Source: Bradyrhizobium oropedii
GTDB taxonomy: Bacteria > Pseudomonadota > Alphaproteobacteria > Rhizobiales > Xanthobacteraceae
NCBI RefSeq assembly: GCF_020889685.1
Contig: NZ_JACMYO010000003.1
Coordinates: 1 to 64,000, forward strand
Direction of reading: 5' to 3'
Length of the DNA stretch: 64,000 nucleotides
Both the position numbers and the translations under genes were made by a program. The notes beneath the pieces were generated by a model that saw only the letters and a list, made by a program, of their open reading frames with translations, was not told the DNA's origin and did not search any database. Positions 24,199 to 34,912 of this stretch are shown here, piece by piece. Position 1 is the first letter of the stretch, and each line of letters begins with the position of its first letter.

Positions 24199-25533
24199 TC
24201 AGCGACGGCGGCCTCCCCTGAGCTTCGACTTCCTGATCAACCCTTCATACTGATGCGCGAGCAGATAGCCCTGCACCTGCGACACCGTATCCATCGTCAC
24301 GCTGACGACGATCAGGAGCGAAGTGCCGCCAAAGTAGAACGGGACCGAGGCGTAGGAAATCAGAATTTCAGGAATCAGGCAGACGATCGCGAGATAGATC
24401 GCGCCGAGCACGGTGATGCGCGACAGCACGTAGTCGATGTATTCGGCGGTACGCTCACCGGGCCGGATGCCGGGGATGAAGCCGCCATGCTTCTTCAGAT
24501 TGTCCGCGGTCTCGGTCGGGTTGAACACGATTGCGGTGTAGAAGAACGCGAAGAACACGATCAACGCGAGATACATCAGCAGGAACAGCGGACGGCCGTG
24601 GCTGAGCTGGGTGGTGAGCCACTGGAACCACTCCGGTCCCTTGCCGGCGTTGAAGTTCGCGACCGTGGTCGGCAGCAGCAGCAGCGACGAGGCAAAGATC
24701 GGCGGAATCACGCCCGAGGTGTTGAGCTTGAGCGGCAGATGCGAGGACTGGCCCTCGAACATCTTGTTGCCGACCTGGCGCTTCGGATACTGGATCAGGA
24801 GCCGGCGCTGCGCACGCTCCATGAACACGATGAAGGCAATCACGGCGACCGCCATCAAGATGACGATCAGGATCAAGCCGGTCGACATCGCGCCCTGGCG
24901 GCCGAGTTCCAGCATGTTGGCGAGCGCCGAGGGCAACTCGGCGACGATGCCGGACAGGATGATCAGCGAGATACCGTTGCCGATGCCGCGCGAGGTGATC
25001 TGCTCGCCGAGCCACATCAGGAACATGGTGCCGCCGGTCAGCGTGATCGCGGTCGAGATCCGGAAGAACATGCCGGGGTCGCTGACGACATTGCCGGCGC
25101 CTTCGAGGCCGATCGCGATGCCGTAAGACTGGAACAGCGCCAGGATCACCGTCAGATAGCGGGTGTACTGGTTCAGCGTCTTGCGGCCCGCCTCGCCTTC
25201 CTTCTTGAGCGCCTCGAGCTGCGGCGACACGGTGGTCAAGAGCTGGACGATGATCGATGCCGAAATGTACGGCATGATGTTCAGCGCGAAGATCGCCATG
25301 CGGTGGATGCCGCCGCCGGCGAACATGTTGAACATGCCGAGGATGCCGCCGGACTGGCTGCGGAACACCTGCTCCCAGATGTTGGGATCGATGCCCGGCA
25401 GCGGGATGTAGGTGCCCAGCCGATAAACAAGCAGCGCACCCAGGGTGAACCAGATGCGCTTCTTCAGCTCGTCGGCTTTCGCCAGAGATCCGAAATTGAG
25501 GTTTGCGGCAAGTTGTTCGGCTGCTGAGACCAT
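24199..25533 (-). CDS. secY: Preprotein translocase subunit SecY
   Basis: 444 aa from the ATG at 25533 (MVSAAEQLAANLNFG); the 16-codon longer frame is not supported. Ten membrane helices can be traced, with the plug/TM2 region GIDPNIWEQVF..GGILGMFNMFAGGGIHRMAIFALNIMPYISASII and the cytosolic loop GERTAEYIDYVL used by SecA and the ribosome. SecY forms the protein-conducting channel with SecE (at 59351-59542 in this window) and SecG. spc operon, between rplO and adk. Confidence 0.99.
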   Translation of the reverse strand: MVSAAEQLAANLNFGSLAKADELKKRIWFTLGALLVYRLGTYIPLPGIDPNIWEQVFRSQSGGILGMFNMFAGGGIHRMAIFALNIMPYISASIIVQLLTTVSPQLEALKKEGEAGRKTLNQYTRYLTVILALFQSYGIAIGLEGAGNVVSDPGMFFRISTAITLTGGTMFLMWLGEQITSRGIGNGISLIILSGIVAELPSALANMLELGRQGAMSTGLILIVILMAVAVIAFIVFMERAQRRLLIQYPKRQVGNKMFEGQSSHLPLKLNTSGVIPPIFASSLLLLPTTVANFNAGKGPEWFQWLTTQLSHGRPLFLLMYLALIVFFAFFYTAIVFNPTETADNLKKHGGFIPGIRPGERTAEYIDYVLSRITVLGAIYLAIVCLIPEILISYASVPFYFGGTSLLIVVSVTMDTVSQVQGYLLAHQYEGLIRKSKLRGGRRR

Positions 25534-25656
25534 GTTCGGCTTTCTCCCGGAGCCCGCTTCGCCGACGGCCCCGGAGATCAAATCCCCTCGGCCAGTCGGC
25601 AGACACCGGACATTATCTGGTGCTCGGCCTCGATAAGTCCATCATTCGATCCGCGG

Positions 25657-25681
25657 ATTGCCCGCCCAGGCGGCGGGCAAT
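25657..25681. repeat. Palindromic repeat in the rplO-secY gap
   Basis: ATTGCCCGCC (25657-25666) pairs perfectly with GGCGGGCAAT (25672-25681). With the adjoining ATCCGCGG it resembles a mobile palindromic repeat common in Bradyrhizobium intergenic DNA (from memory). It sits in the 158-base gap 25534-25691 inside the spc operon. Confidence 0.5.
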
Positions 25682-25691
25682 GACGCAGATG

Positions 25692-26177
25692 TTACGCCGC
25701 CTCGCCTTCGTCCTTGGCGGGGGCCAGGATCTTGACCGAGCCGCCGGCCTTCTCGACCGCAGCAATGGCCGACTTGGAAGCGCCGTGCGCTTCGATGGTC
25801 AGCTTGGTCTTGATCTCGCCGCGGCCCAGCAGCCGCAGGCCGTCCTTGGCGCGGCGCAGCACGCCGGCCTTGACCAGCGTTTCGACGTTCACCGTCGCGC
25901 TCGCGTCGACCAGCTTGTTGTCGATCGCTTCCTGCAGACGGTCGAGATTGATCTCGGCGAAGTCGAGCCGGAAGATGTTGTTGAAGCCGCGCTTCGGCAG
26001 ACGGCGATGCACCGGCATCTGGCCGCCTTCGAAACCCTTGATGCGGACGCCCGAACGCGCGGTCTGGCCCTTGCCGCCGCGGCCCGAGGTCTTGCCCTTG
26101 CCGGAACCGATGCCACGGCCGACACGCATGCGCTTCTTGCGCGAGCCGGCGTTGTCGGCGATATCGCTGAGCTTCAT
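25692..26177 (-). CDS. rplO: 50S ribosomal protein L15
   Basis: 161 aa: Gly/Arg-rich N-terminus ([30 protein letters not shown]) that threads through 23S rRNA, then a globular domain with [13 protein letters not shown]. Late-assembly large-subunit protein. spc operon, downstream of rpmD by 21 bases and upstream of secY. The C-terminus [10 protein letters not shown] is a short acidic extension. Confidence 0.98.
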   Translation of the reverse strand: MKLSDIADNAGSRKKRMRVGRGIGSGKGKTSGRGGKGQTARSGVRIKGFEGGQMPVHRRLPKRGFNNIFRLDFAEINLDRLQEAIDNKLVDASATVNVETLVKAGVLRRAKDGLRLLGRGEIKTKLTIEAHGASKSAIAAVEKAGGSVKILAPAKDEGEAA

Positions 26178-26198
26178 CGCCCTTCTCCTTATCTCTGC

Positions 26199-26390
26199 TT
26201 ACTCGCCGACGACGCGGACGAGATGCTGAACCTTGCTGATCATGCCGCGAACTTCAGGGGTATCCTGCAGCTCGGCAACCCGGCCGATCTTGTTGAGCTT
26301 GAGGCCGATCAGCGTCGAACGCTGCGAGTGATGGCGGCGGATTGCGCTGCCGGTCTGCTCGACCTTGATCGTCTTGCTGGCCTTGGCCAT
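26199..26390 (-). CDS. rpmD: 50S ribosomal protein L30
   Basis: 63 aa; the signature [35 protein letters not shown] matches bacterial L30. A small large-subunit protein that binds 5S/23S rRNA and is missing from some lineages. spc operon between rpsE and rplO. Confidence 0.97.
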   Translation of the reverse strand: MAKASKTIKVEQTGSAIRRHHSQRSTLIGLKLNKIGRVAELQDTPEVRGMISKVQHLVRVVGE

Positions 26391-26424
26391 CGTCTTGAAC
26401 TCCAGAAAGCGCTGGTCGCGCGGG

Positions 26425-27000
26425 TTATTCCGCCACCACTTCGGCGTCGCCGCCGACGCGGCGCGACTGCAGGGTGGAGACCTTGATGTTGCGGCGCGCA
26501 GCCACCGAGCGCGGCGAATCCTGATGCTTCAGCGCGTCGAAAGTCGCGCGAACCATGTTGTAGGGATTCGACGAGCCGATCGACTTCGCCACCACGTCCT
26601 GGATGCCGAGCGTCTCGAACACCGCGCGCATCGGGCCGCCGGCGATGATGCCGGTACCCGCCGGAGCGGTACGCAGATAGACGCGGCCGGCGCCGTGACG
26701 GCCGGCGACGTCGTGATGCAGCGTGCGGCCTTCGCGCAGCGCGACACGGGTCAGATTGCGCTTCGCCGATTCGGTCGCCTTGCGGATCGCTTCCGGCACT
26801 TCGCGCGCCTTGCCGTGGCCGAAACCGACCCGGCCCTTCTGGTCGCCGATCACGACCAGCGCTGCGAAACCGAAGCGCTTGCCGCCCTTGACGACCTTCG
26901 CCACGCGATTGATGTGGACGAGCTTGTCGACGAACTCGCTGTCGCGCTCCTCGCGCTCCCTGCTCCGTTCGCGGCCGCCGCGTTCGCGTTCACCTGCCAT
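26425..27000 (-). CDS. rpsE: 30S ribosomal protein S5
   Basis: 191 aa from the ATG at 27000 ([17 protein letters not shown]); an upstream in-frame TTG at 27012 is less likely. The Arg/Glu-rich extension of about 25 residues is alphaproteobacterial. The core contains the S5 motif [31 protein letters not shown] and [18 protein letters not shown]5 guards the mRNA entry tunnel and decoding fidelity (ram mutations). spc operon. Confidence 0.98.
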   Translation of the reverse strand: MAGERERGGRERSREREERDSEFVDKLVHINRVAKVVKGGKRFGFAALVVIGDQKGRVGFGHGKAREVPEAIRKATESAKRNLTRVALREGRTLHHDVAGRHGAGRVYLRTAPAGTGIIAGGPMRAVFETLGIQDVVAKSIGSSNPYNMVRATFDALKHQDSPRSVAARRNIKVSTLQSRRVGGDAEVVAE

Positions 27001-27058
27001 GGTGTTTTCCAATCTCTAGGAGGCCTTACGCCTCTTGCCTTGTAATCGTTCGATTCGT

Positions 27059-27418
27059 TTAGAAGCTCAATCCGCCTTCGCGCGCTGCATCCGCGAGCGC
27101 CTTGACGCGCCCGTGATAGATGTAGGCGCCGCGATCGAACACGACTTCCTTGACGCCCTTCTGCGCCGCGCGTTCCGCGAGCAGCTTGCCGACCGCCTTC
27201 GCCGCATCGATGTCGGCGCCGGTCTTGCCGGCGTCGCGCATGGTCTTCTCGAGCGACGAGGCGGACGCGAGCGTCTCGCCCTTCTGGTCGTCGATGACCT
27301 GGGCGTAGATGTGCTTGGACGAGCGGAACACCGACAGCCGCGGACGGCCGCCTGCCGAGCGGCGAAGCGCAAGGCGCACGCGCTGCTTGCGCCGGGCATT
27401 CGTAACCTTGAGTGACAT
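27059..27418 (-). CDS. rplR: 50S ribosomal protein L18
   Basis: 119 aa with [36 protein letters not shown] and the C-terminal [24 protein letters not shown] typical of L18. Binds 5S rRNA with L5 in the central protuberance. spc operon, between rplF and rpsE. Confidence 0.99.
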   Translation of the reverse strand: MSLKVTNARRKQRVRLALRRSAGGRPRLSVFRSSKHIYAQVIDDQKGETLASASSLEKTMRDAGKTGADIDAAKAVGKLLAERAAQKGVKEVVFDRGAYIYHGRVKALADAAREGGLSF

Positions 27419-27429
27419 GACCGGCTCCG

Positions 27430-27963
27430 TTACTTCTTCTTGCCTTCCTTGCGGAAGATGAATTCGTTGGCGTACTTCACGCCCTTGCCCTTGTAGGGCT
27501 CCGGCGGACGGTAGGCGCGGATCTCGGCGGCGACCTGGCCGACGCGCTGCGGATCGTTGCCGGTGATCGTGATCTCGGTCGGCTTCGGCACCGCGATGGT
27601 GATGCCTTCCGGGATCGCGTAGACCACGTCGTGGCTGTAGCCGAGCGCGAGCTGCAGGTTCTTGCCCTGCATCGCGGCGCGGTAACCGACGCCGGTGATC
27701 TCGAGCTTCTTCTCGAAGCCCTTGGTGACGCCCTCGACGAGGTTGGCGACCTGCGCGCGCGCGGTGCCGTACATCGCCTGCGCGCGGTTGGTCTTGACGC
27801 GCGGAGCGACCTTGACCTGGCCGTTCTCGAACTTCACCTCGACGTCGTCATGCACGACGAACTGAAGCTGGCCCTTCGGCCCCTTCACCTTCACCGTCTG
27901 GCCCTCGACGCTTGCCGTCACACCCGACGGGATCGCCACCGGCCTTTTGCCGATACGTGACAT
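27430..27963 (-). CDS. rplF: 50S ribosomal protein L6
   Basis: 177 aa, two-fold repeated L6 domains; ends with the conserved [24 protein letters not shown]. Lies near the sarcin-ricin loop and factor-binding site. The opening [14 protein letters not shown] is typical. spc operon, 14 bases after rpsH and 11 bases before rplR. Confidence 0.99.
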   Translation of the reverse strand: MSRIGKRPVAIPSGVTASVEGQTVKVKGPKGQLQFVVHDDVEVKFENGQVKVAPRVKTNRAQAMYGTARAQVANLVEGVTKGFEKKLEITGVGYRAAMQGKNLQLALGYSHDVVYAIPEGITIAVPKPTEITITGNDPQRVGQVAAEIRAYRPPEPYKGKGVKYANEFIFRKEGKKK

Positions 27964-27977
27964 CGTAAAATCCTTCC

Positions 27978-28376
27978 TCAGAACACCGTGAAGAGAACTT
28001 CGCCGCCCACGTTGGCGTCGCGCGCCTCGTGGTCAGCCATGATTCCCTTCGGCGTCGACAACACCGAAATGCCGAGACCGTTGTTCACGCGCGGCAGGTT
28101 CTTCACCGAGGCGTAAACGCGGCGGCCCGGCTTCGACACCCGCTCGATCTCGCGGATGACGGGCTCGCCGTCGAAATACTTCAGTTCGATCTCGAGCTCG
28201 CTGCGGCCCGAGGCATGCTCGACGCTGGCGTAGCCGCGGATATAACCCTCGGACTTCAGCACCTCGAGCACGTTGGCGCGCATCTTCGAGCCCGGGGTCG
28301 AAACCTTGGACTTCGAACGCATCTGCGCGTTGCGGATGCGGGTGATGAGATCGCTGATCGGATCGTGCGTAGACAT
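27978..28376 (-). CDS. rpsH: 30S ribosomal protein S8
   Basis: 132 aa, [32 protein letters not shown] start and the C-terminal [27 protein letters not shown]8 binds the central domain of 16S rRNA and in E. coli represses translation of the spc operon at rplE; no equivalent mRNA site was identified here. Confidence 0.99.
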   Translation of the reverse strand: MSTHDPISDLITRIRNAQMRSKSKVSTPGSKMRANVLEVLKSEGYIRGYASVEHASGRSELEIELKYFDGEPVIREIERVSKPGRRVYASVKNLPRVNNGLGISVLSTPKGIMADHEARDANVGGEVLFTVF

Positions 28377-28390
28377 TGTTCCGACCCTCC

Positions 28391-28696
28391 TTACCAGCTC
28401 GACTTCACGAGCCCGGGAACCAGGCCCTTGGAGCCGAGTTCACGCAGCGCGATGCGCGAGAGCTTGTTCTTGCGATAGTTCGAACGCGGACGTCCGGTCA
28501 GTTCGCAGCGGTTGCGGATGCGGGTCGGCGACGAGTTGCGCGGCATCTCGGCAAGCTTCAGCGTCGCCGCGAAGCGCTCTTCCATCGGAATGGTCTTGTC
28601 GGCGATGATCGCCTTCAGCTTCTCGCGGCGCGGGCCGGCGTTCTTCGCCATCCGCTTGCGCCGGTTGTTCTTCTCGATTGAACTCTTCTTTGCCAT
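28391..28696 (-). CDS. rpsN: 30S ribosomal protein S14 (zinc-free form)
   Basis: 101 aa, the long C-minus type: no CxxC zinc knuckle, with [41 protein letters not shown] at the C-terminus. It sits in the head of the small subunit. spc operon between rplE and rpsH. No paralogous zinc form is in this window. Confidence 0.99.
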   Translation of the reverse strand: MAKKSSIEKNNRRKRMAKNAGPRREKLKAIIADKTIPMEERFAATLKLAEMPRNSSPTRIRNRCELTGRPRSNYRKNKLSRIALRELGSKGLVPGLVKSSW

Positions 28697-28742
28697 GCTT
28701 GGCTCCTGGGTATCCGCGTTTGAGTGGCTTTGGTTCAGCTAC

Positions 28743-29300
28743 TCACTGCCGGAACGGGAAATTGAAAGCGGTCAACAAGGCGCGGGCCTCGTCGTCGGTC
28801 TTGGCGGTGGTGCAGACCGTGATGTCCATGCCACGCGCTTCCGAGACTTTCTCGAAGTCGATCTCGGGGAAAATGATGTGCTCCTTGATGCCGAGCGAGT
28901 AGTTGCCGCGGCCGTCAAAGCTCTTCGGGTTCAGGCCGCGGAAGTCGCGGACGCGGGGCAGCGCCACGTTGATCAGACGGTCGATGAACTCGTACATGTG
29001 GGCCTTGCGCAGCGTGACCTTGCAGCCGATCGGCTGGTTCTCACGCAGCTTGAAGGTCGCGATCGCGATCCGGGAATAGGTCACGATCGCCTTCTGGCCG
29101 GCGATCTGGCTCAGCTCGGCAGCGGCGGTCTCGGCCTTCTTACGGTCGTTGACGGAATCGCCGACGCCCATGTTGAGCACGACCTTGTCCAGGCGCGGCA
29201 CCTGCATCACGTTGGCATAACCGAACTTCTCGGTCATCATGCCGCGGATATTCTTGTCGAACTCCGCGCGCAGGCGCGGCGTGTAAGCGGTATCAGCCAT
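28743..29300 (-). CDS. rplE: 50S ribosomal protein L5
   Basis: 185 aa from the ATG at 29300 ([14 protein letters not shown]); the longer frame reads back through rplX and is spurious. Diagnostic blocks are [21 protein letters not shown] and [21 protein letters not shown]. Binds 5S rRNA and contacts P-site tRNA. The start overlaps the rplX stop by eight bases, so expression is coupled. Confidence 0.99.
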   Translation of the reverse strand: MADTAYTPRLRAEFDKNIRGMMTEKFGYANVMQVPRLDKVVLNMGVGDSVNDRKKAETAAAELSQIAGQKAIVTYSRIAIATFKLRENQPIGCKVTLRKAHMYEFIDRLINVALPRVRDFRGLNPKSFDGRGNYSLGIKEHIIFPEIDFEKVSEARGMDITVCTTAKTDDEARALLTAFNFPFRQ

Positions 29301-29607
29301 CGATCTCTGCTCCCGAGCTCTTGGCAACGCGGACCTTCTTGCCATCGGCCTGAATCTTGAACCCAATGCGGGTCGGCTTTCCGTCCTTGCCGACATACGC
29401 AATGTTGGACAGGTTGATCGGCATCTCCTTGGAGATGATGCCGCCTTCCTGGGTCTGGCTCTGCTTCTGGTGACGCTTCACCATGTTGATGCCGCGAACG
29501 AGAGCCTTGTTCTCGTCCGGACGCACCTCGAACACCTCGCCGGTGCGACCCTTGTCGCGGCCGGTGAGCACCATCACCTTGTCGCCCTTGCGGATCTTGG
29601 CAGCCAT
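29293..29607 (-). CDS. rplX: 50S ribosomal protein L24
   Basis: 104 aa from the ATG at 29607: [27 protein letters not shown] is the KOW motif of L24, an early assembly initiator of the large subunit. The ATG overlaps the rplN stop by one base (TGATG) and its own stop overlaps rplE by eight, making a tightly coupled rplN-rplX-rplE trio. The reading frame upstream of 29607 lies inside rplN and is not real. Confidence 0.98.
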   Translation of the reverse strand: MAAKIRKGDKVMVLTGRDKGRTGEVFEVRPDENKALVRGINMVKRHQKQSQTQEGGIISKEMPINLSNIAYVGKDGKPTRIGFKIQADGKKVRVAKSSGAEIDG

Positions 29608-29975
29608 CACAGCACCTCCGGCGCGAGCGAAATGATCTTCATGTGGTTCTTGGCGCGCAGCTCGCGCGGCACCGGCCCGAAGATACGGGTGCCGACCGGC
29701 TCGGACTGATTGTTGATCAGCACGGCGGCGTTGCGGTCGAAGCGGATGACCGAACCGTCGACGCGGCGGATGTCCTTGCGGACCCGGACCACAACGGCCT
29801 TCATCACGTCGCCCTTCTTCACCTTGCCACGCGGAATGGCTTCCTTGATCGACACAACGATAACGTCGCCCACGGTGGCATAGCGGCGCTTGGAACCTCC
29901 AAGAACCTTGATGCACATGACACGGCGTGCGCCTGAATTATCGGCCACGTCGAGGTTGGTCTGCATCTGAATCAT
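29607..29975 (-). CDS. rplN: 50S ribosomal protein L14
   Basis: 122 aa, [31 protein letters not shown], the most conserved start among ribosomal proteins, and [25 protein letters not shown] at the end. Forms intersubunit bridge B8 and the docking site of the silencing factor RsfS. First gene of the classical spc operon; no separate promoter was recognised in the 75-base gap to rpsQ. Confidence 0.99.
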   Translation of the reverse strand: MIQMQTNLDVADNSGARRVMCIKVLGGSKRRYATVGDVIVVSIKEAIPRGKVKKGDVMKAVVVRVRKDIRRVDGSVIRFDRNAAVLINNQSEPVGTRIFGPVPRELRAKNHMKIISLAPEVL

Positions 29976-30050
29976 TGATGCACCTCGTCCTCTTTCTGCG
30001 CTTTAGCGCGCTCAAAATTTCCCTGAAGTACTTCGGCCAGGCCGAAGAAA

Positions 30051-30299
30051 TCAGGCCGTTTTCTTGTGTTCGCCCCGGACCACGGTCCAGCGCTTCAGCT
30101 TCGAGATCGGCTTCGATTCCTCGATCCAGACCATGTCGCCCGGCTTGAACTGGTTGTTCTCGTCGTGCGCGTGGTAGTTCTTGGAACGGCGGATCGTCTT
30201 CTTGTAGATCGGGTGGGTGAAGCGGCGATCGACCCGCACCACGATCGTCTTGGCTTGCTTGTCGCTGACGACCACGCCCTGCAGAGTACGTTTCGGCAT
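30051..30299 (-). CDS. rpsQ: 30S ribosomal protein S17
   Basis: 82 aa: [36 protein letters not shown] is standard S17, an OB-fold primary 16S rRNA binder. Last gene of the classical S10 operon, 10 bases after rpmC. Confidence 0.98.
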   Translation of the reverse strand: MPKRTLQGVVVSDKQAKTIVVRVDRRFTHPIYKKTIRRSKNYHAHDENNQFKPGDMVWIEESKPISKLKRWTVVRGEHKKTA

Positions 30300-30309
30300 A
30301 GCTGGCCCC

Positions 30310-30516
30310 TTACTTCTTCTTCGCGCGCTGCTGCGCGGCGATGGTCTTGATACGAGCGATATCGCGGCGGGCTTCCCGCATCCGCGACGTGTTCTCCAGC
30401 TGCCCGGTGGCGCGCTGGAAACGCAGGTTGAAGCGTTCCTTCTTCAGGTTCAGGACCGCGTCTTCCCGCTGGTCGTCGCTCATCGCGCGAATGTCTTCAA
30501 CTTTCATCTCGGCCAT
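30310..30516 (-). CDS. rpmC: 50S ribosomal protein L29
   Basis: 68 aa helical hairpin with [41 protein letters not shown] L29 signature. It lies at the exit of the peptide tunnel beside L23, where trigger factor and SRP dock. Six bases separate it from rplP. Confidence 0.98.
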   Translation of the reverse strand: MAEMKVEDIRAMSDDQREDAVLNLKKERFNLRFQRATGQLENTSRMREARRDIARIKTIAAQQRAKKK

Positions 30517-30521
30517 GGCGA

Positions 30522-30935
30522 TTACTCCGCAATGCGCGCAACGAAGCGCGTCTTGATCGGCAGCTTGGCGGCAGCGAGCGTCAGCGCCTCCTTGGCGGTC
30601 TGCACCGTCACGCCGTCGATCTCAAACATCACGCGGCCCGGCTTGACCCGCGCCACCCACAATTCCGGCGCACCCTTGCCGGAGCCCATGCGGACTTCGG
30701 CGGGCTTCTTCGACACCGGCACGTCCGGGAACACGCGGATCCAGACGCGGCCGGCGCGCTTCATGTGACGGGTCAGCGCGCGACGGGCGGCTTCGATCTG
30801 GCGGGCGGTGACGCGCTCAGGCTCCATCGCCTTCAGGCCGAACTGGCCGAACGCCAACGTCGCGCCAGAGGTCGCGACGCCGTGGATACGGCCCTTATGC
30901 GCCTTCCGGAACTTCGTTTTCTTAGGTTGCATCAT
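30522..30935 (-). CDS. rplP: 50S ribosomal protein L16
   Basis: 137 aa. [21 protein letters not shown] start, conserved [24 protein letters not shown] core containing the residue region that is hydroxylated by YcfD in E. coli. L16 positions A-site tRNA. S10 operon between rpsC and rpmC. Two adjacent Met codons make the exact start uncertain by one residue. Confidence 0.99.
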   Translation of the reverse strand: MMQPKKTKFRKAHKGRIHGVATSGATLAFGQFGLKAMEPERVTARQIEAARRALTRHMKRAGRVWIRVFPDVPVSKKPAEVRMGSGKGAPELWVARVKPGRVMFEIDGVTVQTAKEALTLAAAKLPIKTRFVARIAE

Positions 30936-30965
30936 GGCTTTAAGCCCTCAAATTCCTGCTTTGCC

Positions 30966-31667
30966 TCAAGCGGCGTCGCGGCGCGAACGCGGGGTGTTAT
31001 CGCCCTCGGCCATCTTCTTGTCCTGGGCCATCGGGTCGTGCTCGAGGATCTCGCCCTTGAAGATCCAGACCTTGACGCCGCAGGTGCCGAAGGTCGTGAA
31101 CGCGGTGGCAACGCCATAATCGACGTCGGCGCGCAGGGTGTGCAACGGCACGCGGCCCTCGCGGTACCACTCCATGCGCGCGATTTCGGCGCCGCCGAGA
31201 CGGCCCGAGCAGTTGATGCGGATGCCACCGGCACCGAGACGCATCGCCGACTGCACGGCGCGCTTCATGGCGCGGCGGAACGCCACGCGGCGCTCGAGCT
31301 GCTGGGCAATCGATTCGGCGACCAGGGTCGCGTCGAGCTCCGGCTTGCGGATTTCGACGATGTTGATCACGACGTCCGACGAAGTGATGTCGGCGACCTT
31401 CTTGCGCAGCTTGTCGATGTCGGCGCCCTTCTTGCCGATTACGACGCCCGGACGAGCCGAGTGGATCGTCACCCGGCACTTCTTGTGCGGACGCTCGATC
31501 ACGATGCGGGCGACGGCCGCCTGCTTGAGCTCCTTGTGCAGGATCTCACGGATCTTGACGTCTTCATGCAGCAGCTTGCCGTATTCCTGCTTGCCGGCGA
31601 ACCAACGGGAGTCCCAGGTCCGGTTGATGCCGAGACGCAGCCCGATTGGATTGATCTTTTGACCCAT
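30966..31667 (-). CDS. rpsC: 30S ribosomal protein S3
   Basis: 233 aa with an N-terminal KH domain ([18 protein letters not shown], about 60-80) and the C-terminal S3 domain ([31 protein letters not shown]). Part of the mRNA entry pore and helicase with S4 and S5. S10 operon, 19 bases after rplV. Confidence 0.99.
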   Translation of the reverse strand: MGQKINPIGLRLGINRTWDSRWFAGKQEYGKLLHEDVKIREILHKELKQAAVARIVIERPHKKCRVTIHSARPGVVIGKKGADIDKLRKKVADITSSDVVINIVEIRKPELDATLVAESIAQQLERRVAFRRAMKRAVQSAMRLGAGGIRINCSGRLGGAEIARMEWYREGRVPLHTLRADVDYGVATAFTTFGTCGVKVWIFKGEILEHDPMAQDKKMAEGDNTPRSRRDAA

Positions 31668-31686
31668 CGTCTTCTCCTGCGCCGCT

Positions 31687-32073
31687 TTAAGCGCTTGCCT
31701 CGGCCTCGACCTGACGAACCACGATGGTCAGGTGCGAGAACGGTTTGAACACACGGCCCGAACGGCCACGGCCGCGCGGAGCAAAACGCTTCATCACGAT
31801 GCCGTTGCCGACATGCGCCTCGGCGACGACGAGATCGTCGACTTCGAGGTCATGGTTGTTCTCGGCGTTCGCGATCGCCGATTCCAGGCACTTCTTGACG
31901 TCGACCGCGATCCGCTTGCGCGAGAACTGCAGGTCGGCGAGCGCAGCGGACGCCTTGCGGCCGCGGATCAGCTGCGCCACCAGGTTGAGCTTCTGCGGGC
32001 TGACGCGCAGCATGCGGGCGACGGCCTTGGCCTCATTGTCCGCGAGGCTACGTTCGCGCTTTGGTTTGCTCAT
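31687..32073 (-). CDS. rplV: 50S ribosomal protein L22
   Basis: 128 aa; core [31 protein letters not shown] and the C-terminal beta-hairpin region [24 protein letters not shown] that lines the exit tunnel, the site of macrolide-resistance changes in other species. No obvious insertions or deletions in the loop. S10 operon. Confidence 0.98.
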   Translation of the reverse strand: MSKPKRERSLADNEAKAVARMLRVSPQKLNLVAQLIRGRKASAALADLQFSRKRIAVDVKKCLESAIANAENNHDLEVDDLVVAEAHVGNGIVMKRFAPRGRGRSGRVFKPFSHLTIVVRQVEAEASA

Positions 32074-32083
32074 CGGTTAATCC

Positions 32084-32362
32084 TCAAGCCTTCTTGGCTT
32101 TCTTGTCGCCCGAATGGCCGTGGAAGGTCCGGGTCGGCGAGAACTCGCCGAACTTGTGACCCACCATTTCCTCGTTGATTGCCACCGGCACGTGCTTGTG
32201 GCCGTTATAGACGCCGAACGTCAGGCCGACGAACTGCGGCAGGATGGTCGAGCGGCGGCTCCAGATCTTGATGACGTCGTGACGGCCGGACGCGCGGGCG
32301 GCATCTGCCTTCTTGAGCAGAGAACCCTCGACGAACGGGCCTTTCCAGACTGAACGAACCAT
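32084..32362 (-). CDS. rpsS: 30S ribosomal protein S19
   Basis: 92 aa: [27 protein letters not shown] and [31 protein letters not shown] core (here [12 protein letters not shown]). Head protein paired with S13 in intersubunit bridge B1a. S10 operon, 12 bases after rplB. Confidence 0.98.
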   Translation of the reverse strand: MVRSVWKGPFVEGSLLKKADAARASGRHDVIKIWSRRSTILPQFVGLTFGVYNGHKHVPVAINEEMVGHKFGEFSPTRTFHGHSGDKKAKKA

Positions 32363-32374
32363 GTCCGGCGTTCC

Positions 32375-33208
32375 TTACTTCTTCCGCTTGTGGCGGCTGA
32401 GGAGAATGAATTTGTTGGTCGACTTGTTGGTGCGGGTCTTCTTGCCCTTGGTCGGCTTGCCCCACGGAGTAACCGGGTGGCGACCGCCCGAGGTACGACC
32501 TTCACCACCGCCGTGCGGGTGATCGATCGGGTTCATGACGACGCCGCGGTTGTGCGGACGCCAGCCGAGCCAGCGGGTGCGACCGGCCTTGCCGATCGAG
32601 ATGTTCATGTGATCCGGGTTCGAGACCGCGCCGATCGTGCCGCGGCAACGGCCGTGCACGAGACGCTGCTCGCCCGAATTCAGGCGGACAATCACGTAGT
32701 CCTGGTCGCGGCCGACAACCTGGGCGTAGGTACCGGCGGAGCGCGCCAGCTGGCCGCCCTTGCCGATCTTCAGCTCGATGTTGTGCACGATCGTGCCGAC
32801 AGGCATGTTGCCGAGCGGCATGACGTTGCCCGGCTTCACGTCGACATAGTTGCCGGCGACGACGGTGTCGCCCGCGGCCAGACGCTGCGGCGCCAGGATG
32901 TAGGCCAGCTCACCGTCCTGATACTTGATCAGCGCGATGAACGCGGTGCGGTTCGGATCGTACTCGAGCCGTTCCACGACCGCCGGCATGTCCACCTTGT
33001 CGCGGCGGAAGTCGACGGTGCGGTAGGCCTTCTTGTGGCCGCCGCCGCGGAAACGCACGGTGATGCGACCGGTGTTGTTGCGACCGCCATTGCCGAGCTT
33101 GCCCTCGGTCAGCGTCTTCACCGGCTTGCCCTTGTAGAGCGCCGAACGATCGACCATGACCAGCTGGCGCTGGCCCGGCGTCGTGGGATTGTAGGTTTTC
33201 AATGCCAT
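32375..33208 (-). CDS. rplB: 50S ribosomal protein L2
   Basis: 277 aa, complete: N-terminal [13 protein letters not shown] and the C-terminal [25 protein letters not shown], which contains the His needed for peptidyl transferase assembly (HPHGGGEG). Core 23S rRNA-binding protein. S10 operon between rplW and rpsS. Confidence 0.99.
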   Translation of the reverse strand: MALKTYNPTTPGQRQLVMVDRSALYKGKPVKTLTEGKLGNGGRNNTGRITVRFRGGGHKKAYRTVDFRRDKVDMPAVVERLEYDPNRTAFIALIKYQDGELAYILAPQRLAAGDTVVAGNYVDVKPGNVMPLGNMPVGTIVHNIELKIGKGGQLARSAGTYAQVVGRDQDYVIVRLNSGEQRLVHGRCRGTIGAVSNPDHMNISIGKAGRTRWLGWRPHNRGVVMNPIDHPHGGGEGRTSGGRHPVTPWGKPTKGKKTRTNKSTNKFILLSRHKRKK

Positions 33209-33220
33209 CGTCGTTGCGCC

Positions 33221-33520
33221 TTATAGTCCGGTAGTCACGTCGATGCGGTGGCCCTCTTCAAGGGTCACGATCGCGCGCTTGGTGTCCGACTGCGAGCCGA
33301 GATTGCCGCGGAACACCTTGGTCTTGCCCTTGCGAACGAGAGTGTTGACGCTCTTCACCTTGACGTCGAACAGCTTCTCGACCGCTTCCTTGATCTGCGG
33401 CTTGGTGGCCTTGCCGGCGACCTTGAACAGCACCTTGTTGTGCTCGGAGGCGAGCGTCGCCTTTTCCGTCACGACAGGAGAGATGATGACGTCGTAGTGG
33501 CGCGGGTCGATGTTCTTCAT
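33221..33520 (-). CDS. rplW: 50S ribosomal protein L23
   Basis: 99 aa; begins [34 protein letters not shown], with the loop [26 protein letters not shown]. Tunnel-exit protein that docks trigger factor and SRP. Its ATG overlaps the rplD stop by four bases (ATGA). Confidence 0.99.
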   Translation of the reverse strand: MKNIDPRHYDVIISPVVTEKATLASEHNKVLFKVAGKATKPQIKEAVEKLFDVKVKSVNTLVRKGKTKVFRGNLGSQSDTKRAIVTLEEGHRIDVTTGL

Positions 33521-34137
33521 TTGAAGCGCGCCTCCAGCGCATCAACCGCAGCCTTGGTCAGCACCAGCTTGTGGCGGCGGAGAATGTCGTAGACGTTGAT
33601 GCCCTGGATCGGCAGCACGTCGATGTTCGGGATGTTGCGGGCCGCGGTCGCGAAACCGGCGTTCAGCTCGGCGCCGTCGATGATCAGCGCGTTGGTGAGC
33701 CCGAGTCCGGAGAAGTGACCGAGCAGCGCCTTGGTCTTGGCGGCCTCGAGCGCGGCGTTGTCGATCACGATCAACCCGCCGTCCTTGGCCTTGGCCGACA
33801 GCGCATGCTTCAGCGCCAGCGCGCGCACCTTCTTCGGCAGGTCGGTCGCATGCGAGCGAACGACCGGACCGAACGCACGGCCACCGCCGCGGAACTGGGG
33901 CACGCGGGCCGAGCCGTGACGGGCGCCGCCGGTGCCCTTCTGCTTGTACATCTTCTTGCCGGTGCGCCAGACGTCGGCACGGCCCTGGGTCTTGTGCGTG
34001 CCGGCCTGCCGCTTGTTCAGCTGCCACTGCACGCAGCGCTGAATGATGTCCTTGCGCGGCTCGAGACCGAAAATCTCGTCCGAGAGCTGGACCGAGCCAG
34101 CGTCCTTGCCTTCAAGGGTGGTGACTTTCAGTTCCAT
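33517..34137 (-). CDS. rplD: 50S ribosomal protein L4
   Basis: 206 aa from the ATG at 34137 ([16 protein letters not shown]); the upstream extension reads into rplC. The tunnel loop is present ([30 protein letters not shown]). In E. coli L4 autoregulates the S10 operon by acting on its leader; here the operon is entered from tuf and no S10-type leader is visible. One base separates it from rplC. Confidence 0.99.
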   Translation of the reverse strand: MELKVTTLEGKDAGSVQLSDEIFGLEPRKDIIQRCVQWQLNKRQAGTHKTQGRADVWRTGKKMYKQKGTGGARHGSARVPQFRGGGRAFGPVVRSHATDLPKKVRALALKHALSAKAKDGGLIVIDNAALEAAKTKALLGHFSGLGLTNALIIDGAELNAGFATAARNIPNIDVLPIQGINVYDILRRHKLVLTKAAVDALEARFK

Positions 34138-34138
34138 C

Positions 34139-34858
34139 TCACACGCCCTCCTTCTCGGCCACGGCTTCAGCAGCGTCGCCGCCGGCAACCTTGAACTTGC
34201 CGGGCTTCGGGGCTTCCTTCGGCAGCGGCTTCTTGACCGCGTCGCGCACCGAGATCCAGCCGCCCTTGGAGCCGGGAACGGCGCCTTCGACGAGGATCAG
34301 GCCGCGCTCAACGTCGGTCGAAACCACGCGCAGATTGAGCGTGGTGATGCGGTCGACGCCCATGTGGCCGGGCATCTTCTTGTTCTTGAAGGTCTTGCCG
34401 GGGTCCTGACGGCCACCGGTCGAACCGATCGAACGGTGCGACACCGACACACCGTGGGTGGCGCGCAGACCGCCGAAATTCCAGCGCTTCATGCCGCCGG
34501 CAAAGCCCTTGCCGATCGAGGTGCCGGTCACGTCGACAAACTGGCCGACCACGAAATGGTCCGCCTGGATTTCCGCGCCGACCGGGATCAGCGCGTCCTC
34601 GGACACGCGGAACTCGGCGAGCTTGCGCTTCGGCTCCACCTTGGCGACCGCGAACTGGCCGCGTTCGGCCTTGGGCATGTACACCGTCTTGCGGGCGCCC
34701 GAGCCGAGCTGAAGAGCGACATAGCCGTTCTTCTCGGTCGTGCGGTGGCCCAGCACCTGGCAGTTGCCCAACTTCAGCACGGTCACAGGGATATGCTCAC
34801 CGGTCTCCGTAAAGACCCGCGTCATCCCGACCTTTTGTGCGATCACTCCGGAGCGCAT
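34139..34858 (-). CDS. rplC: 50S ribosomal protein L3
   Basis: 239 aa from the ATG at 34858, which has AGGAAG upstream; the GTG at 34885 is less likely. Contains [58 protein letters not shown], the L3 loop reaching the peptidyl transferase centre, with the Gln (GGRQDP) methylated by PrmB in E. coli. The C-terminus carries an alphaproteobacterial Ala/Glu-rich extension ([14 protein letters not shown]). Confidence 0.99.
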   Translation of the reverse strand: MRSGVIAQKVGMTRVFTETGEHIPVTVLKLGNCQVLGHRTTEKNGYVALQLGSGARKTVYMPKAERGQFAVAKVEPKRKLAEFRVSEDALIPVGAEIQADHFVVGQFVDVTGTSIGKGFAGGMKRWNFGGLRATHGVSVSHRSIGSTGGRQDPGKTFKNKKMPGHMGVDRITTLNLRVVSTDVERGLILVEGAVPGSKGGWISVRDAVKKPLPKEAPKPGKFKVAGGDAAEAVAEKEGV

Positions 34859-34912
34859 CGGCGTGCTTCCTGTCTTTCTGTCCACAAGCGGCGGACGTAA
34901 AAATCCAAAACC

